Positions 20,282 to 32,144 of a DNA stretch of 64,000 bases are shown here, piece after piece; the stretch's first letter is position 1, and each line of letters begins with the position of its first letter. Made by a program: the position numbers and the translations under genes. Under the pieces are notes generated by a model. It saw only the letters and a program-made list of their open reading frames with translations. It made no database searches and was not told where the DNA came from. Origin of the DNA: Paraphysoderma sedebokerense (Eukaryota; Blastocladiomycota; Physodermatomycetes; Physodermatales; Physodermataceae); contig JAHLJZ010000003.1 in the NCBI GenBank assembly GCA_025602915.1, positions 62,001-126,000 of the forward strand, read 5' to 3'.

Positions 20282-22912
20282 ATGACTGTCTCTAGGTTTG
20301 ACAAACCCGCCGAACTAGGAGGAATAGAATCTCTACTTCAAGATCTACGACAGGCTGTAGGTAATTTGAATATCATTTGAGCCACATCCTCTGATATTTC
20401 TGAGATCCCTTCTGAACTTTTCCTTCACAGAGGATTCTTTTACGCTTGCCCAGCATAACTTATCCTTGAAGATAGAGCCTGTTAGGGGATTCGTCCTATA
20501 TGGTGCTCAAGGAGTTGGAAAGAAATCTATTGTGAGGTAAAAATATGTTTGTTTTTTTTTCATCGGATCAGTGCTATCTGACGCAAACTTATGCAGAAAA
20601 TTATGTTCGGACATCGAGAAGGATGTTCGCATAATTCATTTCTCTATCCTTGCATCCCTCGTACAATTGAAATCAACTCTGGAGGACGATGCCGACGAGA
20701 TAAAAAAAGACAATGATAAAGATGTTATTCAAAGACTATTTCGATCAATAGTTCATGCGCACGCAACTCTAGTAGTTATTGATGATTTGGATTCCCTTTT
20801 CAAAGGTTTGAGAGCGGTGGATCACTATCATTTTTGTCACACCTCTCACAGAGTTAATTTAGTTGATCAGATTGAGCAAGAGTCCCAGCAAATGTTTCTT
20901 AGGAAGTTTACCGCCGCCATCGAATCCCTTCCGCCGTTCTCTAAGGTAAATCTGTTTATCAAATGTGGCGGGGCATTGGTGATCTGTGGACATTAATGGT
21001 TCAGCATTTAATAGATTCTTTTCGTCGGTACCTCTACCAATGTGACTTTGCTTCCAGATTTGTTTTCAAAATCCAATCATTTCTCAAGAAAGATTGAAAT
21101 TCCGATTCCGGACAAGTATTTATTTATTCTTTCCTTGTTCGCAATTCGTATTCAACACTAATTCAATGTTATAAGAAACCATCGGATCGAAATATGCAGA
21201 GTTCTTTTGAAGCCATTACTCTTACTGCCCCTTGACAAAATGCAATCCCCACTACAAGTAGAAAATCAAACTAACAACTCCGAAAATGACCATGAACAAC
21301 TCCATCATCAATATTCTGTGTCTTTAGCTGAGGTAAATTTTTGATTTTTGGCCTCTTCAACTGTCGCAAGTTCTGATGATTACAGTGGTTAATAATCAAA
21401 ATAGCACACAGCAGGTTATGTTGCTGGGGATCTCGCCAAAGTCATCAGACAAGCCCACTTGCATGCTCTGCGCAAAAGTGACAGAAATTTTATTTGGATC
21501 GACAACTCGAATGGATATTCATCAACCAATCCTATTGAAATAAATGCCAATATGACTTCAGAGGATTCAATACACAGAGAACTGGAAAAAATGTCACTCG
21601 CCGGACCTCCTTCCACAATACATGGGATATCATGGGCTGATTTTGAGTATGCATTGGGAATAGTTCCTCCATCTCAGCAAGTCGAATCCACCGTCGGTGT
21701 TGCCACAAGGAACAAATATCTGAAATGGGAAGATGTTGGAGGGTAAACACCGTTTTGAACCTGTATATCGTTTTGTTATGTTGACACAATCCACTCCAAG
21801 GTACCCATCCTTGAAAAGAGAGTTGGAGAAAGTCGTTAATTGGCCATTGACCAACCCCGAAATGTTTGAAAATCTGGGAGTAACCCCGCCGGGCGGGGTG
21901 CTGTTATATGGTCCATCTGGTAAGTGATGTGCTGCTCAATCAAAAGGGTGTTCATTACACTTCTGATTTCCTGGATTTTATATATCAGGCTGCGGTAAGA
22001 CAATGTTAGTACGCACTCTTGCAAATAACTCTGCAATCAATGTAGTCATAGTGAGAGGGTAGGCATCTCATTCAAATGATTTTTCACCATATTACGAGAA
22101 TAACAATTCTATAGGCCTGAAATTGTCTCCAAGTATTTGGGCGAATCGGAAAGAATCCTGAGAGAATTATTTGCGCGGGCTCGAAGGCTTGCGCCGTGTT
22201 TGTTAGTAGTGGATGAATTAGATTCTATCGGCTGCCGACGAGGTTAGATTTTGCACTGCAACGTAAATCAATCCCCTGTCTGACAAAATGTCTACATTCA
22301 TTTTTGCTTGCTGCAGATTTCAACTCGTCCGCTTCATCAAATGTCCAGGAAAGGCTGCTAAGTACATTGTTAAATGAAATGGATGGAATATCAGCGCGTA
22401 AGGGGGTTTTCATTATCGGTTGCACAAATAGACCCGATATGATCGATGACGCTGTGTTACGGCCAGGTTTGTAAATCCCTTATGTTGTTTCATTTGATGC
22501 ATGCATATTGAGGAAGGGACATTCTAGGTCGTTTGGATCAACTCATATATGTGCCACCACCGACGACGATTGATCGACAAGACATATTAGAAGTCCTGAG
22601 TAAACGGACTAAACTGGCTTCCGACATTGACCTATCGATATTGGCGAAAGAAGAGAACACAGCTGGCTTCCGAGGCGCTGATTTGTCAGTGCTGATACGG
22701 TAGGTTCAGTCTTTCTCTCCTCATACCACTAATATAACTAAAAGTTTTCCAGTGAGTCTGCGGTCGGTGCCCTTCGGGAAGACATGGAGTCCAAAGAAAT
22801 TTGTTGGAAACACCTGCAACCTGTCTTAGAAGCGATGAAAAGGAATATCAATCTCAGAAATTTACACAAAGAGTTTTCTGTATTTCGGAAATTTAAAGAG
22901 AGAATAAAATAG
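20282..22912 (+). CDS. tandem AAA ATPase of the Cdc48/AFG2 (SPATA5L1-like) group, no N-domain
   Basis: Type II AAA ATPase with two rings. The start [23 protein letters not shown] opens straight into the D1 ATPase, so the N-domain usual in Cdc48, AFG2 and SPATA5L1 is absent. D1 is degenerate: the P-loop reads GAQGVGKKS, with Lys in place of the Thr/Ser after GK, and the Walker B reads VVIDDLD, with Asp for the catalytic Glu. D1 ends with [16 protein letters not shown]2 is intact: WEDVGGYPSLK, P-loop [21 protein letters not shown], Walker [42 protein letters not shown]. At least ten exons; introns ending at 21175 and 21800 use AAG. The nearest functional relatives act in ribosome maturation (AFG2A/AFG2B), but assignment to a subfamily is inference. 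Confidence 0.82.
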
Positions 22913-23376
22913 ATATCTCATTGCACTTGTAATGTTCAGCAAAAATAAGCAAGAGTTCGGAAGAGGGAAATGTAGGCAATCCGTAAACGAATTCCAACCA
23001 ACAGCGACAGGGCATGAGGATAAGTCAAGCAAAGTCGAGGATGGAGCCCAAAAATGACGGATCAACTGTCCAACCAAATTCGAAATACTCGACTTTGGTA
23101 CGTAAATTGAGTTCTCTCGCACGTTTATGACTCAAGCCTCAACAACTCCGCAACCGGTGAAGTTGGGAGAGAGTGTGATTTTGAAGTTGAATTAACCTTC
23201 CAACCAGAAAACCTGCTCTCTATGATGAGGGATCTAAGGAGCGTGCTTTGAAGAAAAATAGCAAAATTGTATTGCGGGTGATTGGAGCGGAACTTTGGGA
23301 AGTGGATTGAGCACTCTGATCACAGGTATCATTGCCATGGCAACGGGTACATGAATTAGTTCCCCGATTAAGTTAA
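22913..23376. other. intergenic between convergent genes
   Basis: 3' regions of the AAA ATPase and the Nudix hydrolase genes. An 86-codon minus-strand frame (22862-23122) overlaps the end of the ATPase and lacks motifs. Confidence 0.4.
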
Positions 23377-24360
23377 TTATATTTTACTATGTTTTCTATC
23401 CTTATTTTCAGCTTCAGGATCTACCAAAGCCATTTCCACAAGGTGAATATACTCAGGTTGTCCGGGAAATTCCAGTCCAAATTCCGCCTTGCGGTTATAC
23501 ACGAATTCAGCAACTTGGACACAGAAATACGCTGTCAGCCCCCAAATGCGGAACTTTCTTGATTCATCCATGATATGTATGAAACTATGAAACTCCCATT
23601 TTCTATCCATCCAGCTCAGGTCCAACGGATGATACCACTCTTCCGTAGTTTCAAGGAACCCCTCAATTGGCGGAGTCCGCGTTCGACGGAGAAACCATCG
23701 TAGAGGACACCAAAACCAGTCGTCAACTTCGTGATTATTCGGGATCGGGGTAAAAGAGAATGGAATTTGTGCTATTACAGGATATACGACAGATCCATGA
23801 CGAGAAAGGGCGGGATTGGCATAAGCTAATACATTGACTAAATCGGGCGGAAGACCGATTTCTTCGTGAGATTCTCGGAGGGCTGTTCCAAGTAAGGTCT
23901 CGTGTGGGTCTTGCTTGCCTGAAAGATAAATCCAAGTTAAGAATAAGTTGCCGAATCAGAATTAGTTGGAATGAATCATATATACCTCCTGGAAACGAAA
24001 CCTCCCCAGCTATATAATTTTGAAGCGGTTAGCATTAGTCACCGAGAAAATTTTTATATCCCAAATTTCCAGTGCTTAGAGAAAATAGCAAACCATCCAA
24101 TAATGAAATCAAGAAAAGTTCATCTAAGCGGCAATTTACGAACCGTGGGACCGCAGTTTACTACTTCTTAGTGTCAACAGAACCATTATTTCGTCCGTGG
24201 CCGGATCTATACTCAAAGGGCAAAGGACTGCCGCCTTCTTGAACTTCTTGGCATGAAGGTGTGAAAGAGCTTTAGGAATTGCCGAGGCCAGCGACATGTC
24301 CCAATATTTTGGAATAGGCCGACTGCTGAGACTATCTAGAAGGCACTGGGACTCTGTCAT
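23377..24360 (-). CDS. Nudix hydrolase, CoA diphosphatase-like (PCD1/NUDT7 type)
   Basis: Hydrolyses a nucleoside diphosphate linked to another moiety, probably coenzyme A or derivatives. Three exons: 24360-24144, 24009-23986 and 23918-23377, about 260 residues. The fold shows KAAVLCPL, LLTLRSSKLRSHAGEVSFPGG, and the complete Nudix box GGKQDPHETLLGTALRESHEEIGL (written G-x5-E-x7-REx2EExG), with both metal-binding glutamates. The SHAGEVSFPGG lead-in is typical of the CoA-diphosphatase branch. After the box comes VYPVIAQIPFSF and a C-terminal helix-rich part, FRIWGLTAYFCVQVAEF, as in PCD1 relatives. The second exon is only 24 bases and carries the GEVSFPGG core. No C-terminal peroxisomal tripeptide is present (it ends KHSKI), so location is open. 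Confidence 0.9.
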
Positions 24361-24527
24361 GGTCTATATGTTGATAGTTGAAATTCAAATTCAACCTATC
24401 CAATACATTTGCCAGGAACTCATTCAGCCACCTCAGTCATCCCATTCATTGTTAGAATCCGGAATGCGGACGATTTGCAATGAGTTTTCAACAATCCTCC
24501 GATTTTCGATTGATGAACATAGTTTAT

Positions 24528-25374
24528 TCACTGTACAATTTCTAAGATGTTATGATAGCTAATAGTCATACTGTTGCTGCTACCACTACTTTGACCTCTC
24601 GGACGTTTCTTAGTATCAAATGCACTCCTCACGAGTTCTTGCAGAAAAGTCTTCAAGGTGTCGCTATAAGCATAATCCAACGCATTCCACCCCTTCTTGT
24701 TTTGTGCGGCAAAACTGCAGCCCCTATTGACTAAGAGTGCCACAGTCCCAAAATGATTCCATGCAGATGCGTAATGTAGCGCCGTGCAGCCGTCATTGTC
24801 TGCTTCATCAATTCGAGCACCTCGGTCAAGTAGCATCTATGCGAAGATAAATAGTAGTTTTCACGCAAGTTTAGTATTGGTATCTGAAGTACGGGGGTTG
24901 TTAACGGCACATACATTGACGAGCATTTCAAGACCATTCTTGCATGCGAACATTAAGGCTGTTTTTCCTTCTTTATTTCGCATATTCAAAGCCTTCGGAT
25001 ATCGCTTCAGATATTCTTCTGCAGCTTCTTCGTTCTTGTATTCTGCCGATATCATTAGTGCAGTGTTGCCAGTGTAATCTTTCGATAACAAATCGTCGTC
25101 AACGCCGCGGTCAAGGAGAAAGTTCACCATATTCATTCGATGATGTTGAATAGCGTAAAATAACACAGGCCTAACGATGTAATGAACCCAACTTAGTATG
25201 TAGATACTGAAATATGAACTATGTCAAAATGTCTAAAGGAGCATACCAGCCATTAGTTGTATTCACCTTTCGTATTAGGGCGGGTCGTGCTGCCCTAACC
25301 AGTTCTTGGAAAAGGAAGAAATTGTCGTCGAGTATAGCATTCTGCAATTTTAAACCAGGGTCTTCACGAACCAT
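24528..25374 (-). CDS. ankyrin-repeat protein, AVO2-like
   Basis: Three exons (25374-25247, 25170-24915, 24836-24528), about 230 residues. It starts MVREDPGLKLQNAILDDNFFLFQELVRAARPALIRKVNTTNGW. Ankyrin repeats follow: PVLFYAIQHHRMNMVNFLLDRG, TGNTALMISAEYKNEEAAEEYL, EGKTALMFACKNGLEMLVNMLLDRGA, DGCTALHYASAWNHFGTVALLVNRGC, KGWNALDYAYSDTLKTFLQEL. A basic Ser-rich tail ends the protein. Length and the N-terminal layout recall the fungal Avo2 subunit of TOR complex 2, a plasma-membrane-associated kinase complex. Ankyrin proteins are hard to assign to orthologue groups by eye, so the Avo2 name is a suggestion. Confidence 0.8.
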
Positions 25375-25686
25375 TTTGTTGACTGTTTGAGATTGAATTA
25401 ATGCGTCTTGTCAGCAAACTTGGATGAACGAAACGGAATCTGTTAAAGGACCGAAGTGGATGCGTGTGGCTTGAGTTTAATCCATAGACCCAATCAAAAT
25501 GAATCCACCGCCAAGAAAAATTTCTTGAACTATTGTTTTAACATTTGCAGCAATTTTAATCATTCACAATGAATGACTCTAAATATACATTCTGACGATC
25601 ACTAAAACATATCTATTGTCAACAACCAAGGTGTTGATCGGTTGGGTAGTTTGAACTCTGGCTACTTTTTTAGACTATTTCTTGTC
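25375..25686. other. divergent promoter region
   Basis: 312 bases between the ankyrin protein and the SET-domain protein, which are transcribed apart from each other. An open plus-strand frame runs from 25642 into the SET gene but has no ATG before 25687. Confidence 0.45.
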
Positions 25687-26954
25687 ATGTCACCACCACC
25701 CGTCATCCAAGTTTCTTGCGATTCCGACAACAATAAAGGTCGATTTGTTGTAGCTGCAAAGTCTATTCAAGCAAACACCGTTGTATTTAAAGCTATTCCT
25801 TACGGTAGCACAATATGTGAAGTCTGGAGGACAGAAGTCTGTTGGAACTGCCGGCGTTTTGAGTACGGGAAGTACTGCAAAATTAAATGTTCAAAATTAT
25901 CTAATGTGAGCGGTTCGTCGAAGAAAGCTACGAAGGGGTGCCGAATGTGCTTCTGCTCAATCGAATGCTTTAATGAAAAGCACACACAGCTTCTGTGTGA
26001 TTCATTGGTATCATTCGAGAATGAACTCCTTAAAAATTCGAAATCTCGAAATCAAAAATTTCGGAAAGACGAAAATTCCGAGATATTGCCCGACTCGAGG
26101 GACGGTTACAACGACACAATTGAAAAGCAGATTGAATACTATTGGTCTGCCCCCTTCCTCGACCAAATTCGAAAAAGCCCCGACTTCAAAGTTCACGAAC
26201 CCGACGAATATGATCGTGAAATTTTACGTTTGGTAATTGACATTTTATGTACCAGAGTAAAGGAAGCTAAATGTAGTAGACCATCCAACGATCCAGTACT
26301 GTTAGCCGCCTCCGCCCATCAGGAGCAGTTTCCTTTGCTGGCAAATCTGCAGACACCGACGTTTAAGGACGTATTATTAATGCAAAATAACGAATGGCTA
26401 TATTTTGAACAGCAATGGAAAAGGCAGTATGGTGTGCTGGAAAACCCAGTATCCCATTCAGAAGTGCTTCCTCTGAATTTTCGTCGTCATATATATAACT
26501 ATCTCATTCTAAGAAGTTGTCTGACAGAAGAGGTTCTTGGGCCGGACCCTAGTCTTTTTCGCGGAGTCGTATTCCGAGAAATGGCAAACTCATTTGGAAT
26601 ATGGGATAATGAGGGAGAATTATTAGGATTTGAAGTGATCCCTCTTGCCACGTATTTTAATGTATGGATTTCTGTTTCTCAGTCTGAGTAGCATGTACCT
26701 AACCCATCTGTTTGCAGCATTCTTGTGCTCCTAATTTAAGGCGCACCATGATTGTGTCTTCCTCCAATAATTCTGAATGCAGCCACAGAGCCTACGTAGA
26801 ATTTAAGACTGTTTGTGATGTTGTAGAAGGGGAAGAATTAAACATATCTTACGGTGACGTAACAGATTGCTTAGATGTTAGGCAGAATAGATTGATAGAT
26901 AAATATTTCTTTGAATGTAGATGCAAACGATGTATGAGCGAATCAAAGTTGTAA
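25687..26954 (+). CDS. SET-domain protein with MYND-like zinc finger (SMYD-like)
   Basis: Probable protein-lysine methyltransferase. Two exons, 25687-26661 and 26718-26954, about 403 residues. A split SET domain is visible. The N-terminal part has GRFVVAAKSIQANTVVFKAIP. A Cys-rich insert follows (CWNCRRFEYGKYCKIKC...CRMCFCSIECFNEKHTQLLC), consistent with a MYND zinc finger. A long helical insert comes next. The catalytic part, interrupted by the intron, reads FNHSCAPNLRRTM (the NHSC SAM-binding motif) and LNISYGDV (the substrate-pocket Tyr), with a post-SET cluster CRCKRC near the C-terminus. This order is that of SMYD/SET5/SET6 proteins. Substrates are unknown. It converges on DNAI1, with only 121 bases between the stops. 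Confidence 0.88.
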
Positions 26955-27075
26955 AAGGATGTTATTACAGACGTCAACGAGGTATTGATACTTCACTTGC
27001 AAGACACCCTATATACATGCCACCAATACTTTTTAACATCCGCAGAACGTCGAGCATGAATCCAGCTGTATTTGA

Positions 27076-29718
27076 TTAACGGACGGCATCAACGTTTTTG
27101 CCAGTCGCCAATAAAATAATCTTCTCCAACCGTTCCTTCTGCTCTTCACCTGTCAATTTCTGCCCTCCTCTTCCCACTCTTCTCAAGTTTGGCGACAATT
27201 TCAAACTGATAATATTGCCTTTGTCGTCCCCAACTATAACAATGGGTTCAAACGAATTGAAAGAAATATGGGTCAGTTTTGCTTTGCGTGCGACTTGCTG
27301 TTCACAGATCGGCTCATATTTGTTGACTTCTAGGTCAAAAATGCACACCTAATAAGATGATGGTAAGTCATGGTCATTGTGATATATTAAATTCAATCCC
27401 ATACTTTTCCCTCGGCGGTCACAGCCGCAAAAACAGTGGCAGAATACGGAGCCCAAGCAACATCGCTGATGGGGCTGTTCAAATCAAAAACCATAATCGG
27501 TTTGCTGTTGTCGTGATCCCAGAGTTTTACCGTCCAATCTCCACTTGACGATAGGAACACATTCGTGCAAAACCTGTTATATGAGATTGCATATGTTCCC
27601 ATAAAATGACCCTGCAGTCTATCAGTTAATAGATGAATTGCCGGAGGTTACAGGAGGAAAAAAAAATACATCGAAGCTGAGTAAGTATTGAGAATTGTAC
27701 GCTTTTGAACATTTGAACATTTTCCCCTCCTCTGTCCCCACTATGAAAATGTTATCGTTGCCTTTATTGAAATCGAAGCAGGTCCCTGCCAACAATTGGA
27801 ACAATTTTTGATCGTCTTTGGTTGCATCCTTGTCGTCTGACTGGAGGGCAGTTTCATGTCGCAACTTTATCACGTCCTACGATAAAAGAGTTTTACTCGC
27901 AACATAAATCAGAGAATTGCGATGAATTGCAAACTTTACCGTGCACACGAGTTCGTTTTTCAGTAGCGTCCACTGAGAAACTCTGCCATCGGAAGAAATT
28001 GCATAAAAATTCGGATTACCATCCAAATCATCGGACTGCCAGTTCACCTGCGAAACTACTATTAACGTTGTGATAGCTTGATATAATGAAGTGTGTCAAT
28101 TACCTGCCAAACCGGATCTGTATGCTTGCCAGACTTCGATGAAGATTTAAACAAGGGTATATTGCTCTTGCTGTGCAAGTCATATACAAGAGTAGTACCG
28201 TCGTAAAGCCCAGCAGCTATAAGATGAGCTCGCTGCAATCAACATGTCAATATGGCGGTGGTGTTGAGCTCTATAGGGAACATGATACCTTGGGGTGAAA
28301 ATCTAAACACATGACACCACTTTCGGTAGAAAATATGTATTCTGGATAAGACGGATTCTTCAAAGAAAAGCAACAAATAAGACCTGGTCCTTGTTTAGAA
28401 AACTCATAAGATCCATATCCAACTGCAAAGAGGTCTCCGCATTTTGGGTTCCAAGATAATGCAGTGACCTGTTTCTTTCTCTCCTTCTCGTAAGCAAATT
28501 TCCAAAGCGGAAGAAGTGAGCCCTCTGAATCTCTCGTTAGAACTTGATCCGCAACTGCGGTGATTAACAAAGTACAGACCTTTGTTCTCGCGGAACTCGT
28601 CTGCGGCATCTTCCCAATATTTAAAATCCTGGGCGACTTCATCATAAGTATTCTGATTCGCCATTCTCTCGATCACTGCGAGGGATTTCTTTAAAGTAGG
28701 GCGACGATAAATGTCGTCAATGTGGCTGTCAGCTGCAAGAACGGCCTTCTTCTCCTCCTCTTTTTGAACTTTGACATTGGCTGATCCCTATAAATAGATG
28801 TGGTGAGTGTTTGCAAGTTACCGCCTTCAGACGAAGAATTGCCTACTTTAGTTTTGTCTTTTGCAGCCTTCTCTTTAGCAAGTTTATCCTCCAAGTAAGC
28901 ATCATAAATAGACCATTGATTCACAGCAGCGCTGAAGGTTCTATGTGGAGGTGGTTCGGTATTTGTCGATCGATTCTAATAATTACCGAGTTAGTTGTTG
29001 TATGACATATATCGACAATATCGTGTACACATGCATACTCTGAATGGGTTGTTAAATGTTTGCGTTGCTCTCTCACTGAAATTGAATTGGTTTTTGACTG
29101 GAGCTTTTGCCAATTTCTTCGTGTTCTCCTGTACTTGGGTCTCTCCTTCCAACGTAGTATCCTTTTGATCGTTCTCCTCAAACAATTCTGATTTTTCTTC
29201 TGAATCGGTCGCCTTGTTGACTTCTTCTTTCTCGTCACCGCCCTTATAGAGCAGATATCTTGGACATTCTTTATCAGCGAACATGGTGTGTATATTTAGA
29301 TGCGTTTCGTCATAGTTACCCTTCGAAATCAAAATGGATAACCAAGTGCTCTATGTCTTTGCTACTTTTATATGTTCTTTCTTTGTTGTTGTATCGGGCA
29401 ATATTGTGGGGTGCATGTGGGTTGTTGGCATTTAATATTCGTGTGAACTCTTCGTCCAATTCTGTATCCGTCAGCTGTAACTGATCTGCGGGTTTCAACT
29501 GTGTCTTAGGCTATTATAAATGTTGTATGCCGTTAGAAAATGATTGTATGCGCCGACTTAATCAATTAGCCAGCGCAGGACTGGTAACTTACAGGTAACC
29601 AATCAACATTTCCCCCTTCTGAGCTTTCTGGGTTTGGATTCACCGTAGAAGAGTTTGATCTATTTAGTGATGTCTGGGATGTTCGGGTTTCTTTGTTGTC
29701 TTTGGGTTGTTCGCCCAG
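27076..29718 (-). CDS. DNAI1: dynein axonemal intermediate chain 1 (outer-arm IC1/IC78)
   Basis: Outer-arm dynein intermediate chain, used only in motile flagella. The N-terminal half has [62 protein letters not shown] and [24 protein letters not shown], all family hallmarks. The C-terminal half is a WD40 propeller: [134 protein letters not shown]. It ends GKNVDAVR. About a dozen exons. One intron ends in AAG at 29259-29261. The first certain exon begins at 29718 after a GTACAG acceptor; the true start codon lies upstream and is not resolved. Confidence 0.93.
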
Positions 29719-30346
29719 CTGTACACGTCATGAAGGAAGACGTCAGTTGTTTTGGTCTGTGTGCCATTGAATATGAGGAGAGTACCTTTGCCTTCCTGAT
29801 TGCTTTCATTTAGTCGGGATTGAGCTCGCCCTTCGACGATTGATGATTGATTGGATTGATTCAGATTGTGAACACTCGAGTGAGCTGATAAAAGATTTTC
29901 AGAAACGCGACTCAAGTTCTGTACAAACAGCTTTCCCAATCTCCGCTCTATAGTCACCGTCATGTAGTCACCGTCGTAGAGGTCCATATCTTTCACAAAT
30001 AAACATTTATTGCAAGTCTACACGATCCTGCTGGGATTTTGTATCAAACCATATGTAATATTCTTTTTATGGACCAGAGGCTTCAGCATCCACTGCAAAT
30101 GTCAGCCGTCAGGAATTGTTTCACTTTCTCTGGAACCCTATTCGAAATCATCAGTCGTCCGTCTCAACTGGAATACCTACAATTTCGACGACATTTTGAG
30201 ACTGTTCCAAAACCATATTCTGATAAATAATGATGGCACCAAATGATTGTCTTCGGATGAGATGTATGGAAATCATGCTTCTTTCTTTTTATGCGATCAT
30301 AGATTAATGCGATCTGAATTGGGTACTCACATTGTTTGATAGCCAT
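29664..30346 (-). other. unresolved 5' exons of DNAI1 or a small separate gene
   Basis: A minus-strand frame of 110 codons (29996-29664) reads MKDMDLYDGDYMTVTIERRL and then an Asn/Ser/Gln-rich stretch, and looks coding. Further up, ATG GCT ATC AAA CAA at 30346 is followed at once by a good GTGAGT donor. None of the splice joints I tried links these in phase to the first firm DNAI1 exon at 29718. Either a short exon is missing from my model or this is an independent small gene. No domain recognised. Confidence 0.35.
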
Positions 30347-30501
30347 ATTCTGGTTTCATAAAGAACAACCATTTCGTCACCGCATAAATATTGAGTTATT
30401 ACATGACATCACTGAGATGTAACGCGTTTCGGTGACTTAAAACTGACTGCCGTAGCCCCCATCCATCATTGAAGATATACTGACAATAACAGATTTTCAA
30501 T

Positions 30502-31761
30502 ATGGCCCCAAAAGTGTAAGTTTATATTTTCGCGACATTTGTCTGTTACCCGTAATAACAGGAACCGTTGAAAGATTCATCACCAGCGGCGAAGGTTTCA
30601 CCGGTTATTACTGTGTTCGTGAATTGAGCAAAGAGAATGTCGAACTCCATGTTGGAGCGGCCAACACTCAGGAGTTAAAAGACTTGGAGCAAATGAAAGT
30701 GAAAGTGCATCAAGGTAAATATTACAGTAGCAACCTCTGGCCCCGCCGGCTTGTCGCAGGCGCTGATACCTTAACTGCTATCTAGTCAACCCCAATGATA
30801 AATCCGGAATGGAAAAAGCTTTAAAAGGAATGGACAGTTGTCTTCTCATCCCTCCCGCTTCTAAGAACAAGGTCGATGTGGCAAAACGATTCATTGATGC
30901 CTGCAAGTCAGCCGGGGTCAAAAATGTTGTCGCAATCTCCTCCGTGGTAGTATTACAAACTAAGCTGAGCCATGGAAGTAACGGAATGATTAACACCGCG
31001 TATTCTAGGGTTTATACGACGGACAGCACAAAGCACTTCACGACTTCAAGCTCATAGAAGACTATGCCATGGATGCCGGGATTGAGAATTTATGTATCTT
31101 AAGAACCACGTTCTATGTTCAAAACATTCTTCTCTACAAGCAGCAGCTTCTCGAGAAGGCTGAACTTCCGGCGCCAGCGGGCAAAGGTATACTCTAATTT
31201 GCCAACATCCTGCGATAATTATTTGGTTGACATCCTACCGCAGGAAAATTCGCCCCGATCAATTTGAAGGACATCGCAAAATTGTGCGCAGTTATGCTCA
31301 AGAAGGCGCCGATGGACGCTCAACATCGCAATCAAGTCTACACATTGACTGGTTCGGAGTCTTTAAGCGCAGACGAAATGTGCAAGCGTGCATCAAAAGT
31401 GTTGGGCAAGGATATTCGTTATAAAGGTGCAAAAACTAATTTTTAAGCCGACAATCATCCTTCCGCTTAATTTGCTTTTTTTATGTAGAAATTACGGATG
31501 AAGAAGCTAAGAAATTATTGTCCAATATCCAATGGCTCGATCCGAGTGAAGCCGAATTTTTACTGGAGAGTTATGACCTCGTCAGACAAAACGTTAGTTG
31601 TGGATTTACTAATGAGACTTCGCTAAGCGTTGCTAATCCTGCAATTTTATCACTAGAAACTTGATATGGTTTCAAACGATTTCCAACACCTTTGCGGTTC
31701 TCCGCCATCTTCAATTGACCAATTTTGGCAAGAGAATAAGGAAGAGTTGTTGTCCAAGTAA
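30502..31761 (+). CDS. NmrA-like NAD(P)-binding oxidoreductase
   Basis: Atypical short-chain dehydrogenase of the NmrA/HSCARG type: either a redox sensor binding NADP or a quinone/nucleoside-sugar reductase. Seven exons. The first (30502-30515) encodes only MAPKV. The second, starting at 30575 after an AAG acceptor, gives FITSGEGFTGYYCVREL, a slightly altered TGxxGxxG dinucleotide loop (SGEGFTG). Then LHVGAANTQELKDL, DSCLLIPPASKNKVDVAKRFIDACKSAGVKNVVAISSV, GQHKALHDFKLIEDY, LCILRTTFYVQNILLY, GKFAPINLKDIAKLCAVML, NQVYTLTGSESLSADEM. It ends in a C-terminal helical part, SIDQFWQENKEELLSK. About 290 residues, complete. The specific reaction is not visible. Confidence 0.88.
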
Positions 31762-32144
31762 TTTTAAATGGGAAGGGACTGTCGATGGAAGTGTGGACTC
31801 TTCGTTGAATGGTTGTACTAATAGTTACGATTTCTGGTGTGTTGAAACATGTAGCGTATTGTTCACAAAATATATCTACTTCTGTGTCGAGTGAATCAAA
31901 GATATTTTCCCGAGTGGTTGTTGTTTACACTTGGGTAATTACGTCCAACGATGCATATCATGTAACCATGTTCTCACGTATACGGCACGGGCTCACGACT
32001 GCACAATCACGGTGGGACCGAATCGTGCCTCCATCTAGCTCCATCTGCCTCCATTTGATCCATTGTTAGACTATTTCCGCTTTATCTCCATTCTGGAATT
32101 TCCTTTCTAATTTCATTTGGGATCCGCATCTCATCTGGCTTCAA
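31762..32144. other. intergenic
   Basis: Between two plus-strand genes. Holds the presumed promoter of the DYRK kinase. Contains a small direct repeat, CTCCATCTAGCTCCATCTGCCTCCAT written in pieces as CTCCATCT and CTCCATCT around 32028-32055. No coding frame. Confidence 0.4.

Noticed and set aside
20180-20285. tRNA-like sequence on the minus strand (TTCGAGTC and GGTTGCTTAGGCTC)
   Set aside because: The T-arm does not pair with its flanks and no acceptor stem forms, so it does not fold as a tRNA.
20811-20852. Possible intron in the AAA D1 domain after SLFKG
   Set aside because: Removing it brings in an early stop, and the frame without splicing stays open through the conserved region.
29664-29996. 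Treating this frame as a confirmed first exon of DNAI1
   Set aside because: The splice phases I tried do not match the exon at 29718, so it is listed only as unresolved.
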